A stretch of DNA of 64,000 bases from Microbacterium sp. (GTDB lineage: Bacteria; Actinomycetota; Actinomycetes; Actinomycetales; Microbacteriaceae): assembly GCF_017305435.1 (NCBI RefSeq), contig NZ_JAFKIP010000005.1, positions 310,001-374,000 of the forward strand. The letters run 5' to 3'. Below, piece by piece: positions 23,717 to 31,466 of this stretch. Position 1 is the first letter of the stretch, and each line of letters begins with the position of its first letter. The position numbers and the translations under genes were made by a program. The notes under the pieces were generated by a model, which saw nothing but the letters and a program-made list of their open reading frames with translations, was not told where the DNA came from and searched no databases.

Positions 23717-25162
23717 TCAGGCATCGCGCCCCGTGATGCCCGACGTGGAGGCGATGACGTCCCGCAGCTTCTTTTCGAGCGCTTCGAAGAACATCGACAG
23801 CGGGAACTCGTCGTCCAGCACGGCGTCGGTGTAGCCCTTCGGCGCCCCGGCGAGCACGTCCTGCGGCAGCCCGCGCGCCCATTGCGAGGCGGGGTGCGGA
23901 GTGACCACCGCGCGCACGAGGTCGTACGCCGCGAGCCAGTGCGCGACCTTCGGGCGGTCGATCGACTCCCAGTAGAGCCGGTCGATGGCGTCCGACAGCG
24001 CGATCACGATGGCGGGCACGCCGTCCCAGTCGAACGCGAGCTGGGTGTCCGTCCAATGCAGCACGCCGTGCTGGTGCAGCCAGGCGAACAGCAGCTGCCC
24101 GCCGAGGCCGTCGTAGTTGCGCACGCGCGAGCCCGTGATCGCGAAGCGGAAGATCCGGTCGAAGATCACCGCCTGCTGCACGAGGCGGGCATGGTCGGCG
24201 ATCTCGCCCTCTCCCGCGCCGAGCGCGACGCACTCGCGGAACGCCGTCAGATCGCAGCGCAGCTCTTCGAGGGAGTACAGGAAGAACGGCATCCGCTGCT
24301 TGATCATGAACGGGTCGAAGGGCAGGTCGCCGCGCATGTGCGATCGGTCGTGGATCAGGTCCCACGTCACGAAGACCTCCTCCGTGAGCCGCTGGTCGGC
24401 GAGCATCCGCGCCGTCCCCTCGGGCACGTCGAGCTTCGTGACCTCGGATGCCGCGGCCACCACACGGCGGAAGCGCGCCGCCTCGCGGTCCTGGAAGATC
24501 GCGCCCCACGTGAACGTCGGGATCTCGCGCATCGCGACGGTCTCGGGGAAGAGCACGGCGGAGTTCGTGTCGTACCCGGGCGTGAAATCGATGAGACGCA
24601 GGCTCACGAAGAGGCGATTGGTGTAGGTCTCCTCGAGCTCGGCGACGAACTCCGGCCAGATGACCTCGCACAGGAGCGCCTCGACGAAGCGGTTGCGCGA
24701 CCCGTTCTGCGTGTACATCGGGAACACGACGAGGTGCTGCAGGCCGTCGACGCGGTGCTCCTGCGGGTGGAAGGCGACGAGCGAGTCGAGGAAGTCGGGC
24801 ACGGCGAAGCCGCCGGCCACCCAGCGTTCGATGTCGACGACGGATGCCGCGAGATAGGCCGCATCGTGCGGGAACAGCGGTGCGAGCGTGCCGATCGCCG
24901 CGGCGATCACGCCGGCGAGGGCACCCGCCTCGGCGTGGTCGGCCGGGTCGGGGACGGAGCCGTCCTGTGCCTGCAGGAGCTGCAGCGCGGTCGCGGCATC
25001 CTTCAGGGCGATCCATGCGGGCTGCTGCTCGACGGGCCGTCCGTCTTCGACGAGCTTCTGGTTCGCTCGGTCGTCTTCGACGACCTTCTGGTTCGCTCGG
25101 TCGTCTTCGACGACCTCGGGTTCTCCGACGACGGTCTTCACGGTGGGGGTGAGAAGGGACAT
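23717..25162 (-). CDS. DUF6421 family protein of unknown function
   Basis: 481 residues, soluble, no signal peptide. I recognise the sequence style as the actinobacterial DUF6421 family; no biochemical role is known to me. Conserved-looking blocks are HPQEHRVDGLQHLVVFPMYTQ, LIDFTPGYDTNSAVLFPE, TWDLIHDRSHMRGDLPFDP and YDGLGGQLLFAWLHQ. The His/Asp-rich DLIHDRSHMRGDLPFDPF block looks like a metal or catalytic site, though this is inference. Residues about 17-46 are a Glu/Asp-rich repeat (VVEDDRANQK twice, then LVEDGR) coded by a 30-bp tandem repeat. The start ATG has a GGAGG site 5 nt upstream. The gene is divergent from an Lrp/AsnC regulator and followed by an SDR oxidoreductase. Confidence 0.7.
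   Translation of the reverse strand: MSLLTPTVKTVVGEPEVVEDDRANQKVVEDDRANQKLVEDGRPVEQQPAWIALKDAATALQLLQAQDGSVPDPADHAEAGALAGVIAAAIGTLAPLFPHDAAYLAASVVDIERWVAGGFAVPDFLDSLVAFHPQEHRVDGLQHLVVFPMYTQNGSRNRFVEALLCEVIWPEFVAELEETYTNRLFVSLRLIDFTPGYDTNSAVLFPETVAMREIPTFTWGAIFQDREAARFRRVVAAASEVTKLDVPEGTARMLADQRLTEEVFVTWDLIHDRSHMRGDLPFDPFMIKQRMPFFLYSLEELRCDLTAFRECVALGAGEGEIADHARLVQQAVIFDRIFRFAITGSRVRNYDGLGGQLLFAWLHQHGVLHWTDTQLAFDWDGVPAIVIALSDAIDRLYWESIDRPKVAHWLAAYDLVRAVVTPHPASQWARGLPQDVLAGAPKGYTDAVLDDEFPLSMFFEALEKKLRDVIASTSGITGRDA
25042..25114 (-). repeat. 30-bp tandem repeat (about 2.4 copies) in DUF6421 N-terminus
   Basis: The unit contains CTTCTGGTTCGCTCGGTCGT. Two full copies lie at 25055-25084 and 25085-25114, with a partial copy before them. 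They code VVEDDRANQK in frame. Confidence 0.85.
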
Positions 25163-25186
25163 GCGAACCTCCGATCGTTCGATTCA

Positions 25187-25225
25187 GGAATATTTCCGGC
25201 AATCGCGCCTTGACTCCGATATTGT
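25187..25225. promoter_or_regulatory. AT-rich regulatory gap between DUF6421 and lrp genes
   Basis: The only A/T-rich patch nearby. It holds the near-palindrome GGAATATTTCC (25187-25197), and TATTGT (25220-25225) 7 nt before the lrp ATG. Lrp proteins bind such AT-rich dyads, so this is a likely autoregulatory site. Confidence 0.45.
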
Positions 25226-25232
25226 TTCACGC

Positions 25233-25688
25233 ATGGATGACGCTGTCGACCTCGCGATCGTGGCCGGGGTCTCCCGCGACGGGCGCGCGACCCTGGCCGA
25301 TCTGTCCACCGCGACCGGCCTCTCGGTCTCCGCCGTGCAGGCGCGGCTCAAGCGGCTCGAGGCGCGGGGCGTGATCACCGGCTATCGGGCGACGATCGAT
25401 GCCGAAGCCGCGGGGCGCCCGCTCGCCGCGTTCATCGAGATCACGCCGCTCGACCCTGCGCAGCCCGACAACGCGCCGGAGCTCCTCGAGCACCTGGACG
25501 CGATCGAGGCATGTCATTCGATCGCGGGCGACGCGGCGTACATGCTGTTCGTGCGCGTCGCCTCCCCGCGCGCGCTCGAGGACCTCGTCCGCGACATCCG
25601 CGTCGCGGCGAACGTCCGCACACGTACGACGGTCGTGCTGCAGACGTTCTATGAGCACCGCCCGGTCGTTCCCCTCGTCGGTCGCTGA
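25233..25688 (+). CDS. Lrp/AsnC family transcriptional regulator
   Basis: 151 residues, the standard size. The N-terminal winged helix (DLAIVAGVSRDGRATLADLSTATGLS, recognition helix VSAVQARLKRLEARGVI, wing GYRATIDAEAAG) is followed by the RAM/AsnC effector domain (PLAAFIEITPL, CHSIAGDAAYMLFVRVA, TRTTVVLQTFYEHRPV). Lrp proteins form octamers and respond to amino acids. The usual first helix LDxxDxxIL is slightly changed to VDLAIVAGV. The longer upstream frame overlaps the DUF6421 gene and is rejected; ATG 25233 follows a -10-like TATTGT by 7 nt. Probably regulates the divergent DUF6421-SDR pair. Confidence 0.9.
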   Translation: MDDAVDLAIVAGVSRDGRATLADLSTATGLSVSAVQARLKRLEARGVITGYRATIDAEAAGRPLAAFIEITPLDPAQPDNAPELLEHLDAIEACHSIAGDAAYMLFVRVASPRALEDLVRDIRVAANVRTRTTVVLQTFYEHRPVVPLVGR

Positions 25689-25749
25689 CCCGGAGCGCGT
25701 GGCGTCGCGAATACATCCCCCGGCGGATGCCGCGCGCCGCCCGCTCGCG

Positions 25750-25755
25750 TAGCGT
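25750..25755 (+). promoter_or_regulatory. -10 box TAGCGT, leaderless start of the sensor kinase gene
   Basis: TAGCGT, CGACGT, GTG at 25762. The ABC-transporter operon downstream has the same TAGCGTCGA core before its start (27791). Confidence 0.55.
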
Positions 25756-25761
25756 CGACGT

Positions 25762-27021
25762 GTGCCCCGCACGGTGACCCGCCCCCAGCTGACGTTCGAC
25801 ATCGTCGCCGCGTCGCTGTTCGCGGCGTTCGCCTTCGTCGCGACGCTCATCCCCTGGGCGGCCTCGTCGATCGGCTCGGGCGTCGTCGGCGAACGTGTCG
25901 CGTGGGTCGTCGCGATCGTCGTCACCGCGGCGTTCTCGGTCGCGCTCGCGCTACGCCGCCGCACGCCCGCCCTCGCGCTCGGCATCTCGTGGGCCGCCGC
26001 GATCGCCCAGATGGCGGCGGGACTCCCGCCGCTCCCCGCGAACCTCGCGATCTTCGCCGTGCTCTACACGACGGCGGCGTACGGCACGCGCCGGCTGTTC
26101 TGGGCGGGGTTCGCCTCGGCGCTCGTCGGCGCGGCGGCGATCAGCCTCTATCTCATCGTGCCGAGCCTCATGCACTTCGCGGGGCGCGGCGATACGTCGT
26201 CGATCGCCTCGTACGTCTTCGCCCTCGTGATGACCTTCGTGGCGTCCGTGCTCGCGCTCCTTCTCGCCTGGACGATCGGTGCCCTCGTGCGCACCGGCAT
26301 CCGTGCTCGAGAGAACCGGCACGCGCAGCAGCTCGCGGAGGCGGAAGCCGTCGCGGAGGCGCAGCGCACACGCGTCGCGCGCGACATGCACGACGTCGTC
26401 GCGCACTCCCTCGCGGTCGTGATCGCCCAGGCCGACGGCGCGCGCTACGCGGCGGCATCCGATCCGCAGGCGGCGGCGACCGCCCTCGCCACGATCTCGT
26501 CGACGGCGCGCGCGGCCCTCGCCGACGTCCGCATGCTGCTGACCCAGCTGCGGCACACGCAGGCGGATGGCCCGCAGCCGACGCTCGCCGATCTCGAGCA
26601 GCTCTACGCCCACGTCCGCGCGGCGGGCGTGGATCTCACGGTCGACGTCGACCCCGCGCCGCGGGGCGACATCGCGGCATCCTTGCAGCTGGCCGTCTTT
26701 CGGATCCTGCAGGAGGCGCTCACCAATGCGCTCCGTCACGGCGCTGGGGTTCACGGCGCTGGGGGTCACGGCGCTGGGGTTCACGGCGCGGGGGGCGAGG
26801 TTGCCGTGCGCCTGGCGTGGCACGATGATCGGGTGCAGCTCGAGGTCACGAACGCCGTCGCGCCGACCGCTGGCCAGCCCGCCGCCGACGCGGTGCGCGG
26901 ACACGGCCTCATCGGCATGCGCGAGCGCGCACAGCTCGTCGGGGGCACGCTCGAGAGCGGGTCGGACGAGCCGGGCCGCTTCGTCGTGCGGGCCGTACTC
27001 CCGCGGGACGGTGCCGCATGA
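25762..27021 (+). CDS. Sensor histidine kinase (HisKA_3/NarL-DesK type)
   Basis: 419 residues. Five to six membrane helices (about 15-185) form the sensor, with no large extracellular domain, as in DesK-like intramembrane sensors. The HisKA_3 dimerisation domain follows with the phosphoacceptor His210 in RDMHDVVAHSL. Then come an X-region (ALADVRMLLTQLR), the N-box QEALTNALRHG and the G-box GHGLIGMRERA. Between N-box and next strand lies a repeated insert, HGAGV HGAGG HGAGV HGAGG, coded by a 15-bp tandem repeat. The start is GTG with a leaderless promoter. The stop overlaps the response-regulator start by 4 nt (ATGA). Likely partner of the downstream ABC transporter. Confidence 0.92.
   Translation: MPRTVTRPQLTFDIVAASLFAAFAFVATLIPWAASSIGSGVVGERVAWVVAIVVTAAFSVALALRRRTPALALGISWAAAIAQMAAGLPPLPANLAIFAVLYTTAAYGTRRLFWAGFASALVGAAAISLYLIVPSLMHFAGRGDTSSIASYVFALVMTFVASVLALLLAWTIGALVRTGIRARENRHAQQLAEAEAVAEAQRTRVARDMHDVVAHSLAVVIAQADGARYAAASDPQAAATALATISSTARAALADVRMLLTQLRHTQADGPQPTLADLEQLYAHVRAAGVDLTVDVDPAPRGDIAASLQLAVFRILQEALTNALRHGAGVHGAGGHGAGVHGAGGEVAVRLAWHDDRVQLEVTNAVAPTAGQPAADAVRGHGLIGMRERAQLVGGTLESGSDEPGRFVVRAVLPRDGAA
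26737..26796 (+). repeat. 15-bp tandem repeat x4 inside the kinase ATP-binding domain
   Basis: The unit is CACGGCGCTGGGGTT with small variations, coding His-Gly-Ala-Gly-Val/Gly. Changes in copy number keep the frame. Confidence 0.9.
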
Positions 27022-27677
27022 CCAATCCGATCCGCGTGGCCCTGGTGGATGACCAGGCGCTCTTCCGTGCCGGCATCCGCATGGTGATCGATTCGCAGCC
27101 CGACCTCGAGGTCGTCGGAGAGGCCGGCGATGGGGCGGAGGGCGTGCGCGTCGTCCGTGCGACCCGACCCGACGTCGTGCTGATGGACATCCGCATGCCC
27201 GTCGTGGACGGGCTCACCGCGACGGCGGAGCTGCTCTCCGATCCGACCCTCGGCGACCCGCCGCCGCGCGTCGTCATGCTGACGACCTTCGATCTCGACG
27301 AGGCGGCGGCACGCGCGATCCGGCAGGGCGCGAGCGGGTTCCTGCTGAAAGATGCCGACCCCGAGTTCCTCCTCGCTGCGATCCGGTCGGTCCACGCCGG
27401 GTCGGCCGTCATCGCGGCATCCGCGACGCGGGACCTGTTCGCGCACTTCGCGGCGCCCGCGACGGAGCCCGTCCCGGCCTCGTACGACGAGCTGACCGAG
27501 CGCGAGCGCGAGATCTTCGCGCTCGCCGCGCGCGGGCTGTCGAACGCGGAGATCGCGGAGCGCGAGTTCCTCTCGGAGGCGACGGTCAAGACCCACATCA
27601 GCCGCATCCTGGCCAAGCTGAGCCTCCGCGACCGCGTCCAGCTCGTCGTCTTCGCGTTCGAGCACGGCCTCGCCTGA
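27018..27677 (+). CDS. NarL/FixJ-type response regulator
   Basis: 219 residues. The receiver domain has the acidic pair Asp11-Asp12, phosphoacceptor Asp57 (VVLMDIRMP), the Thr of MLTTFD and Lys of FLLKDA. The LuxR-type HTH (LTEREREIFALAARGLSNAEIAE, recognition helix ATVKTHISRILAKL) is complete. The start codon overlaps the kinase stop by 4 nt, so the two are translationally coupled. The natural target is probably the ABC transporter operon starting 126 bp downstream, a common arrangement for DesKR/LiaRS-like systems that answer membrane or antibiotic stress. Confidence 0.94.
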   Translation: MTNPIRVALVDDQALFRAGIRMVIDSQPDLEVVGEAGDGAEGVRVVRATRPDVVLMDIRMPVVDGLTATAELLSDPTLGDPPPRVVMLTTFDLDEAAARAIRQGASGFLLKDADPEFLLAAIRSVHAGSAVIAASATRDLFAHFAAPATEPVPASYDELTEREREIFALAARGLSNAEIAEREFLSEATVKTHISRILAKLSLRDRVQLVVFAFEHGLA

Positions 27678-27680
27678 CCC

Positions 27681-27699
27681 GGCGCGCGGACGGCGCGCC
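27681..27699 (+). terminator. GC hairpin after the response regulator
   Basis: GGCGCGC, loop GGACG, GCGCGCC, 4 nt after the stop codon, with a weak T run (GTTCC). A weak terminator or attenuator before the transporter operon. Confidence 0.4.
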
Positions 27700-27790
27700 G
27701 TTCCGCGTCACGCTGCGGGCGGCGAGGGTCATCCTTGCGATGTACGCGGGTCGCGACCCGCGGCCGACGCGGGGGCCGGGCAGCCCTCCG

Positions 27791-27796
27791 TAGCGT
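27791..27796 (+). promoter_or_regulatory. -10 box TAGCGT of the ABC transporter operon
   Basis: TAGCGT followed by 7 nt and the ATG at 27804. Nearly the same core as the promoter of the kinase gene. Confidence 0.5.
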
Positions 27797-27803
27797 CGAA
27801 GGC

Positions 27804-28565
27804 ATGGAGATCACGACGACGCAGCTGGGCCTCGCCGCCCGCGTGCAGAACCTCACGAAGACCTACGGCGCCGGCGAGTCGGGCGTGCGCGCGCTCGACG
27901 ACGTCACGGTCGGCATCCGCCGCGGCGAGTTCACCGCCATCATGGGGCCGTCGGGCTCGGGCAAGTCCACCCTCATGCACATCATGGCCGGCCTCGATGC
28001 CCCCACCGGCGGCCGCGCCTGGATCGGAGACACCGAGATCACCGGGCTCGGCGACCTCGAGCTGACCCTGCTGCGCCGCCGTCGCGTCGGTTTCGTCTTC
28101 CAGGCGTTCAACCTCGTTCCGACTCTCGATGCACTCGGCAACATCCTGCTGCCGTTCGACCTCGACGGCCGGCGCCCGAGCGCGCTCGAACGCGCCCGCA
28201 TCGACGGACTCGTCGACACCCTCGGCCTCGGCGCACGGATCGGACACCGCCCGCACCAGCTCTCCGGCGGACAGCAGCAGCGCGTCGCGATCGCTCGTGC
28301 ACTGGCGACCGCTCCCGATCTCGTCTTCGCCGACGAGCCGACGGGCAACCTCGACTCGCGCGCGGGTCGCGAAGTGCTGAGCCTGCTGGGAGCAGCCAGC
28401 CGCGAGCACGGCCAGTCGATCGCGATGGTCACGCACGACCCGGTCGCCGCGGCACATGCCGACCGCGTGCTGTTCCTCGGCGACGGTCACATCATCGCCG
28501 ACAAGCCGCGTCAGAGCGCCGAGCAGATCTCCGCCTTCATGCTCGCCGCCGAGGTGGCGGCGTGA
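27804..28565 (+). CDS. ABC transporter ATP-binding protein (MacB/LolD-like)
   Basis: 253 residues. Walker [10 protein letters not shown] (48-56), Q-loop VFQAFNLVP, signature [15 protein letters not shown], Walker [14 protein letters not shown], and a switch His in VTHD. The [10 protein letters not shown] wording and the FtsX-type partner place it in the MacB/BceA/LolD group (mechanotransmission or peptide/antibiotic resistance) rather than importers. The start codon overlaps nothing upstream. The permease start GTG overlaps this stop by 4 nt (GTGA). Probably controlled by the kinase/regulator pair just upstream. Confidence 0.92.
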   Translation: MEITTTQLGLAARVQNLTKTYGAGESGVRALDDVTVGIRRGEFTAIMGPSGSGKSTLMHIMAGLDAPTGGRAWIGDTEITGLGDLELTLLRRRRVGFVFQAFNLVPTLDALGNILLPFDLDGRRPSALERARIDGLVDTLGLGARIGHRPHQLSGGQQQRVAIARALATAPDLVFADEPTGNLDSRAGREVLSLLGAASREHGQSIAMVTHDPVAAAHADRVLFLGDGHIIADKPRQSAEQISAFMLAAEVAA

Positions 28566-30055
28566 GCGCCGCGGCCGTCGTCGACAGCGGCCCCGTTCCG
28601 AACAGCGGACGGATCCCGCGGACGCCGCGGACGGCGCGGACCGGGGCCGGCGCACTCGCGCGCCTGCGCGAACGCGGGATGGGCGCGACGATCCTCGTCG
28701 CCGCGATCTCGACCGCGTTCGGCGTGCTCCTTCTGAGCGCGACCGGCTACATTGGCGCGTGGGCGCGCAGCGAGCCGGCGCTCGGGGGCGCGACCGCGAC
28801 GCTCGTCATCGGCGTCGTGAGCGTGCTCCTCATCGGGGTCGCGGTCTACGTCGCGGCGATCGTGACGGCGAACACGTTCGCGACGATCGTCGCCGGCCGC
28901 ACCCGGCAGATCGCGCTCCTGCGCCTCATCGGTGCGTCGGCCCGGTCGCAACGTCGTGACGTCGCCGCCCAGGGGGCGGCCGTCGGAGGGATCGGCGCGG
29001 TCGTGGGCCTGATCGCGGGCACCATCGCCGCCGCGCTGCTGCTGCGCTGGGCGGACGCCGCTCTCGACATCTCGACCGGGTACGCCGTGCTCCAGCCGGT
29101 GCTCCTCCTCCCGGCGGCCGTCGTCTGCCTCACGACGTGGGCCGGCGCGTGGAACGGGTCGCGTCGGGTCCTGTCCGTCACACCGCTCGAGGCGATCGCC
29201 GGCGCCGCGCCCCGTACCCACGATGAGGCGTCGCGCTCGCGCGGTCGCAACGTCACGGCGCTCGCGCTGTCGGTCGTCGGCGCGGCGCTCCTCGCGGGCG
29301 GCGTCGCGGTCGGACTCGTCACGCCGCTCGGCGTCGTGATCGCGTTCTTCGGCGGCATCCTGTCGTTCACCGGCCTCTCACTGGGAGCGGTCGTCATCAT
29401 GCCGCCGCTGCTGCGCCTGACCGGTCGCCTCTTCGGACGCTCGGCGACGTCGCGTCTCGCGGCCGAGAACGCGCTGCGCTACCCCGAGCGGACGAGTCGC
29501 ATGGCGATCGGGGTCGTCATGGGCGTCACGCTGGTCGTCATGTTCGCGGTCGCGAACGAGTCGGTCAAGGCGGTGCTGACGGCATCCGCGGGGGGCGAGG
29601 TGCTCGTCCAGATGAACCAGATCATGGACACCTTCGCCGCGATCATGATGGGTCTCGTCGCCGTCTCGGCCGTCATCGCCGCGGTCGGACTCGTCAACCT
29701 CCTGTCGATCGGCGTCGTGCAGCGCCGCCGCGAGCTGGGCCTGCTGCGCGCCCTCGGCCTCACGTCCGCTCAGGTGCGTCGCGTGGTCCTGCTCGAAGCC
29801 GTCCACGTCACGATCACGGCCCTGGCATTCGGGCTCGTCCTCGGCGTCGCGTACGGCTGGGTCGCGGCGCAGTCGCTGCTCGGCTCGGTCACGATGCCGC
29901 CCGCGTGGCTGTCGCCGACGGTCGTCGCGCCCGCGATCCCGTGGGGCCCGGTGGCGGTCGTCGTCGGGGCGACGGCGGTTCTCACCCTCGTCGCAGCGGT
30001 CGTCCCGACACGGCTCGCGACGCGTGTGACGGCGGTCGAGGCGCTCGCCGAGTGA
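28562..30055 (+). CDS. FtsX-family ABC transporter permease (MacB/BceB type)
   Basis: 497 residues, eight predicted membrane segments in two FtsX units. First unit helices start near residue 42 (ATILVAAISTAFGVLLLSATGY), with the conserved GRTRQIALLRLIGASARSQRRDV coupling stretch. The second has VQRRRELGLLRALGLTSAQVRRVVLLEA, the same coupling motif. No large extracellular loop is present between helices 1 and 2, so it resembles antibiotic-peptide or lipid-stress transporters of two-unit FtsX form rather than MacB. Coupled to the ATPase gene by a 4-nt overlap. Substrate unknown. Confidence 0.9.
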   Translation: MSAAAVVDSGPVPNSGRIPRTPRTARTGAGALARLRERGMGATILVAAISTAFGVLLLSATGYIGAWARSEPALGGATATLVIGVVSVLLIGVAVYVAAIVTANTFATIVAGRTRQIALLRLIGASARSQRRDVAAQGAAVGGIGAVVGLIAGTIAAALLLRWADAALDISTGYAVLQPVLLLPAAVVCLTTWAGAWNGSRRVLSVTPLEAIAGAAPRTHDEASRSRGRNVTALALSVVGAALLAGGVAVGLVTPLGVVIAFFGGILSFTGLSLGAVVIMPPLLRLTGRLFGRSATSRLAAENALRYPERTSRMAIGVVMGVTLVVMFAVANESVKAVLTASAGGEVLVQMNQIMDTFAAIMMGLVAVSAVIAAVGLVNLLSIGVVQRRRELGLLRALGLTSAQVRRVVLLEAVHVTITALAFGLVLGVAYGWVAAQSLLGSVTMPPAWLSPTVVAPAIPWGPVAVVVGATAVLTLVAAVVPTRLATRVTAVEALAE

Positions 30056-30140
30056 GCCCCGACCGATGAGAGTTCTCGCTCCGACGCCCTCGGGTGGGCG
30101 TCCGGGCGAGACGGCGAGGCGCGTCGGGCGCGCTTCGCAC

Positions 30141-30179
30141 GAGGGATGCCGCGGTCAGGCTTCGGCCGCGGCATCCCTC
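30141..30179. terminator. Bidirectional terminator hairpin between convergent genes
   Basis: A perfect 14-bp stem (GAGGGATGCCGCGG / CCGCGGCATCCCTC) with an 11-nt loop. It sits directly at the stop of the SRPBCC gene and 85 bp after the permease stop. Confidence 0.8.
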
Positions 30180-30731
30180 TCAGGTTTCGGCGGGAGTCGT
30201 GTCGGCGCGCGCGTCGTCGATGAGAGCCGCGCCGTCCGCCGTCTCCGGGTCGTGCGCCCACGTCGGGGCGAGGGCCCGCAGACGCGCCGCGCGCCACTGC
30301 CACGTCGCCCAGAGCACGGGCCAGAGGGCCGGCGCAGCGCCTCCGCCGATCACGAGGCGGTCGCGCCAGAGGGTGCGGGCGGCATCCCCGGGGGCGGGCG
30401 AGACCGCCATCTGGTGGTCCCAGACATCGAGGCTCGCGAGGGGCCCCGTGAGCGGGATGCCGCTGTCGCGCAGGATCCGCACGGGGCCGCCCGTGTCGTG
30501 GGTGAAGCGCTCGCTCACGTGGATCAGCTGGTCTCCGAGTGGAGCGCCCGCCAGGCGCAGGCGCACCGGCACATCGGCGCCCGGATCGAGCCGGGTCGGC
30601 AGGCCGGCCGCGTCCATCGGCGAGAGCTCGACGAGCGGGCCGTAGAGGTCCGCGATCGCGCGCGGGGAGTGCAGGGCGCGCCACGCGGCATCCGCGTCGC
30701 AGTCGAGGACGAGCTTCAGCAGGATCCGCAT
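30180..30731 (-). CDS. SRPBCC (START-like) domain protein
   Basis: 183 residues. The N-terminus RILLKLVLDCDADAAWRALHSPRAIADLYGPLVELSPM is the typical first strand, helix and turn of the SRPBCC lipid/hydrophobic-ligand-binding fold. The C-terminal long helix (PALWPVLWATWQWRAARLRAL) would close the cavity. No enzymatic signature. The start at ATG 30731 is set by a CAGACT hexamer exactly 6 nt upstream, and the extra upstream codons (MRCQTGR) are excluded. Its promoter overlaps that of the divergent gene at 30771, 39 nt between start codons. Ends at a strong terminator hairpin. Confidence 0.75.
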   Translation of the reverse strand: MRILLKLVLDCDADAAWRALHSPRAIADLYGPLVELSPMDAAGLPTRLDPGADVPVRLRLAGAPLGDQLIHVSERFTHDTGGPVRILRDSGIPLTGPLASLDVWDHQMAVSPAPGDAARTLWRDRLVIGGGAAPALWPVLWATWQWRAARLRALAPTWAHDPETADGAALIDDARADTTPAET

Positions 30732-30737
30732 GCGCCC

Positions 30738-30764
30738 AGTCTGGCACCGCACGCGCTCTAGCCT
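30738..30764. promoter_or_regulatory. Overlapping divergent promoters (SRPBCC gene and phosphosulfolactate phosphatase-like gene)
   Basis: Minus-strand CAGACT (30738-30743) is 6 nt from ATG 30731. Plus-strand TAGCCT (30759-30764) is 6 nt from GTG 30771. The geometry is nearly identical to that at 20445-20472. Confidence 0.5.
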
Positions 30765-30770
30765 GGAGGG

Positions 30771-31466
30771 GTGATGACGCCGTTCGACCAGTCCCGCTAT
30801 CAGGTGCGCGTCGAGTGGGGCGTCGCGGGTCTGGGCATGCTCGCGCCCTCCGATGTCGTGATCGTCGTGGACGTGCTGCGCTTCTCATCACGCGTCACCG
30901 ACCGCGTCGAGGCGGGCGAGGAGGTGCCGCTGGATGCCGCGGCGCACGCGCTCTCGCGGAACGGTGCCGCCGTCGCGGCGCACGCCGCGCGGCTCGAGCC
31001 CGCACCGCTCGTCCTCCTCGGATCGCTCCGCAACGCGGGGGCCGTCGCCCGCGCCGCGCTCGCCGAGCAGACCCGGCGTGGTGCACGCACGAGCATCGCG
31101 GTGGTCGCCGCGGGCGAGCTCGCCCCCGCGGAGCCGGCCGTGCCGGCCGGGCAGAACGCACCCGCCGCCCCGGCGCAGCCACCCGCCCCGCTCCGGTTCG
31201 CCGTCGAGGACCTGCTCGGCGCGGGCGCCGTCATCGACGCCCTGGGCGGTCTGGGCGTCGACCACACCTCACCCGAGGCGGCGGCCGCGTGCGAGGCCTT
31301 CCGCGGGCTCCGCGGTGCGGTGCGGCATCTGCTCACGGCGAGCGGCTCCGGCCAGGAGCTCATCGAGCGCGGCGCGCGCGACGAGGTCCTCGCCGCCGCC
31401 GCGGTGGATGCCTCGCCATCCGTCCCCGTGCTGCGCGCCGGGGTCTTCGTCGCCTACGCCGGCTGA
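30771..31466 (+). CDS. 2-phosphosulfolactate phosphatase (ComB)-like protein
   Basis: 231 residues. The N-terminal VEWGVAGLGMLAPSDVVIVVDVLRFSS matches the ComB fold, in which the acidic VDVLRFSS region binds magnesium. The middle has VLLGSLRNAGAVARAAL, and the end DHTSPEAAAACEAFRG with ALxxxASGxEL. ComB removes phosphate from 2-phosphosulfolactate in methanogen coenzyme M synthesis; bacteria without that pathway carry ComB-like proteins of unknown role, so the name describes the family, not the reaction here. GTG 30771 is preferred over ATG 30774 because it is exactly 6 nt after TAGCCT. The 3' end overlaps the convergent SprT-like gene by 13 bp. Confidence 0.75.
   Translation: MMTPFDQSRYQVRVEWGVAGLGMLAPSDVVIVVDVLRFSSRVTDRVEAGEEVPLDAAAHALSRNGAAVAAHAARLEPAPLVLLGSLRNAGAVARAALAEQTRRGARTSIAVVAAGELAPAEPAVPAGQNAPAAPAQPPAPLRFAVEDLLGAGAVIDALGGLGVDHTSPEAAAACEAFRGLRGAVRHLLTASGSGQELIERGARDEVLAAAAVDASPSVPVLRAGVFVAYAG

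Noticed and set aside
30771..31466. Coenzyme M biosynthesis role for the ComB-like protein
   Set aside because: No other coenzyme M gene is present, and the organism type does not make it as far as known. Only the family name is kept.
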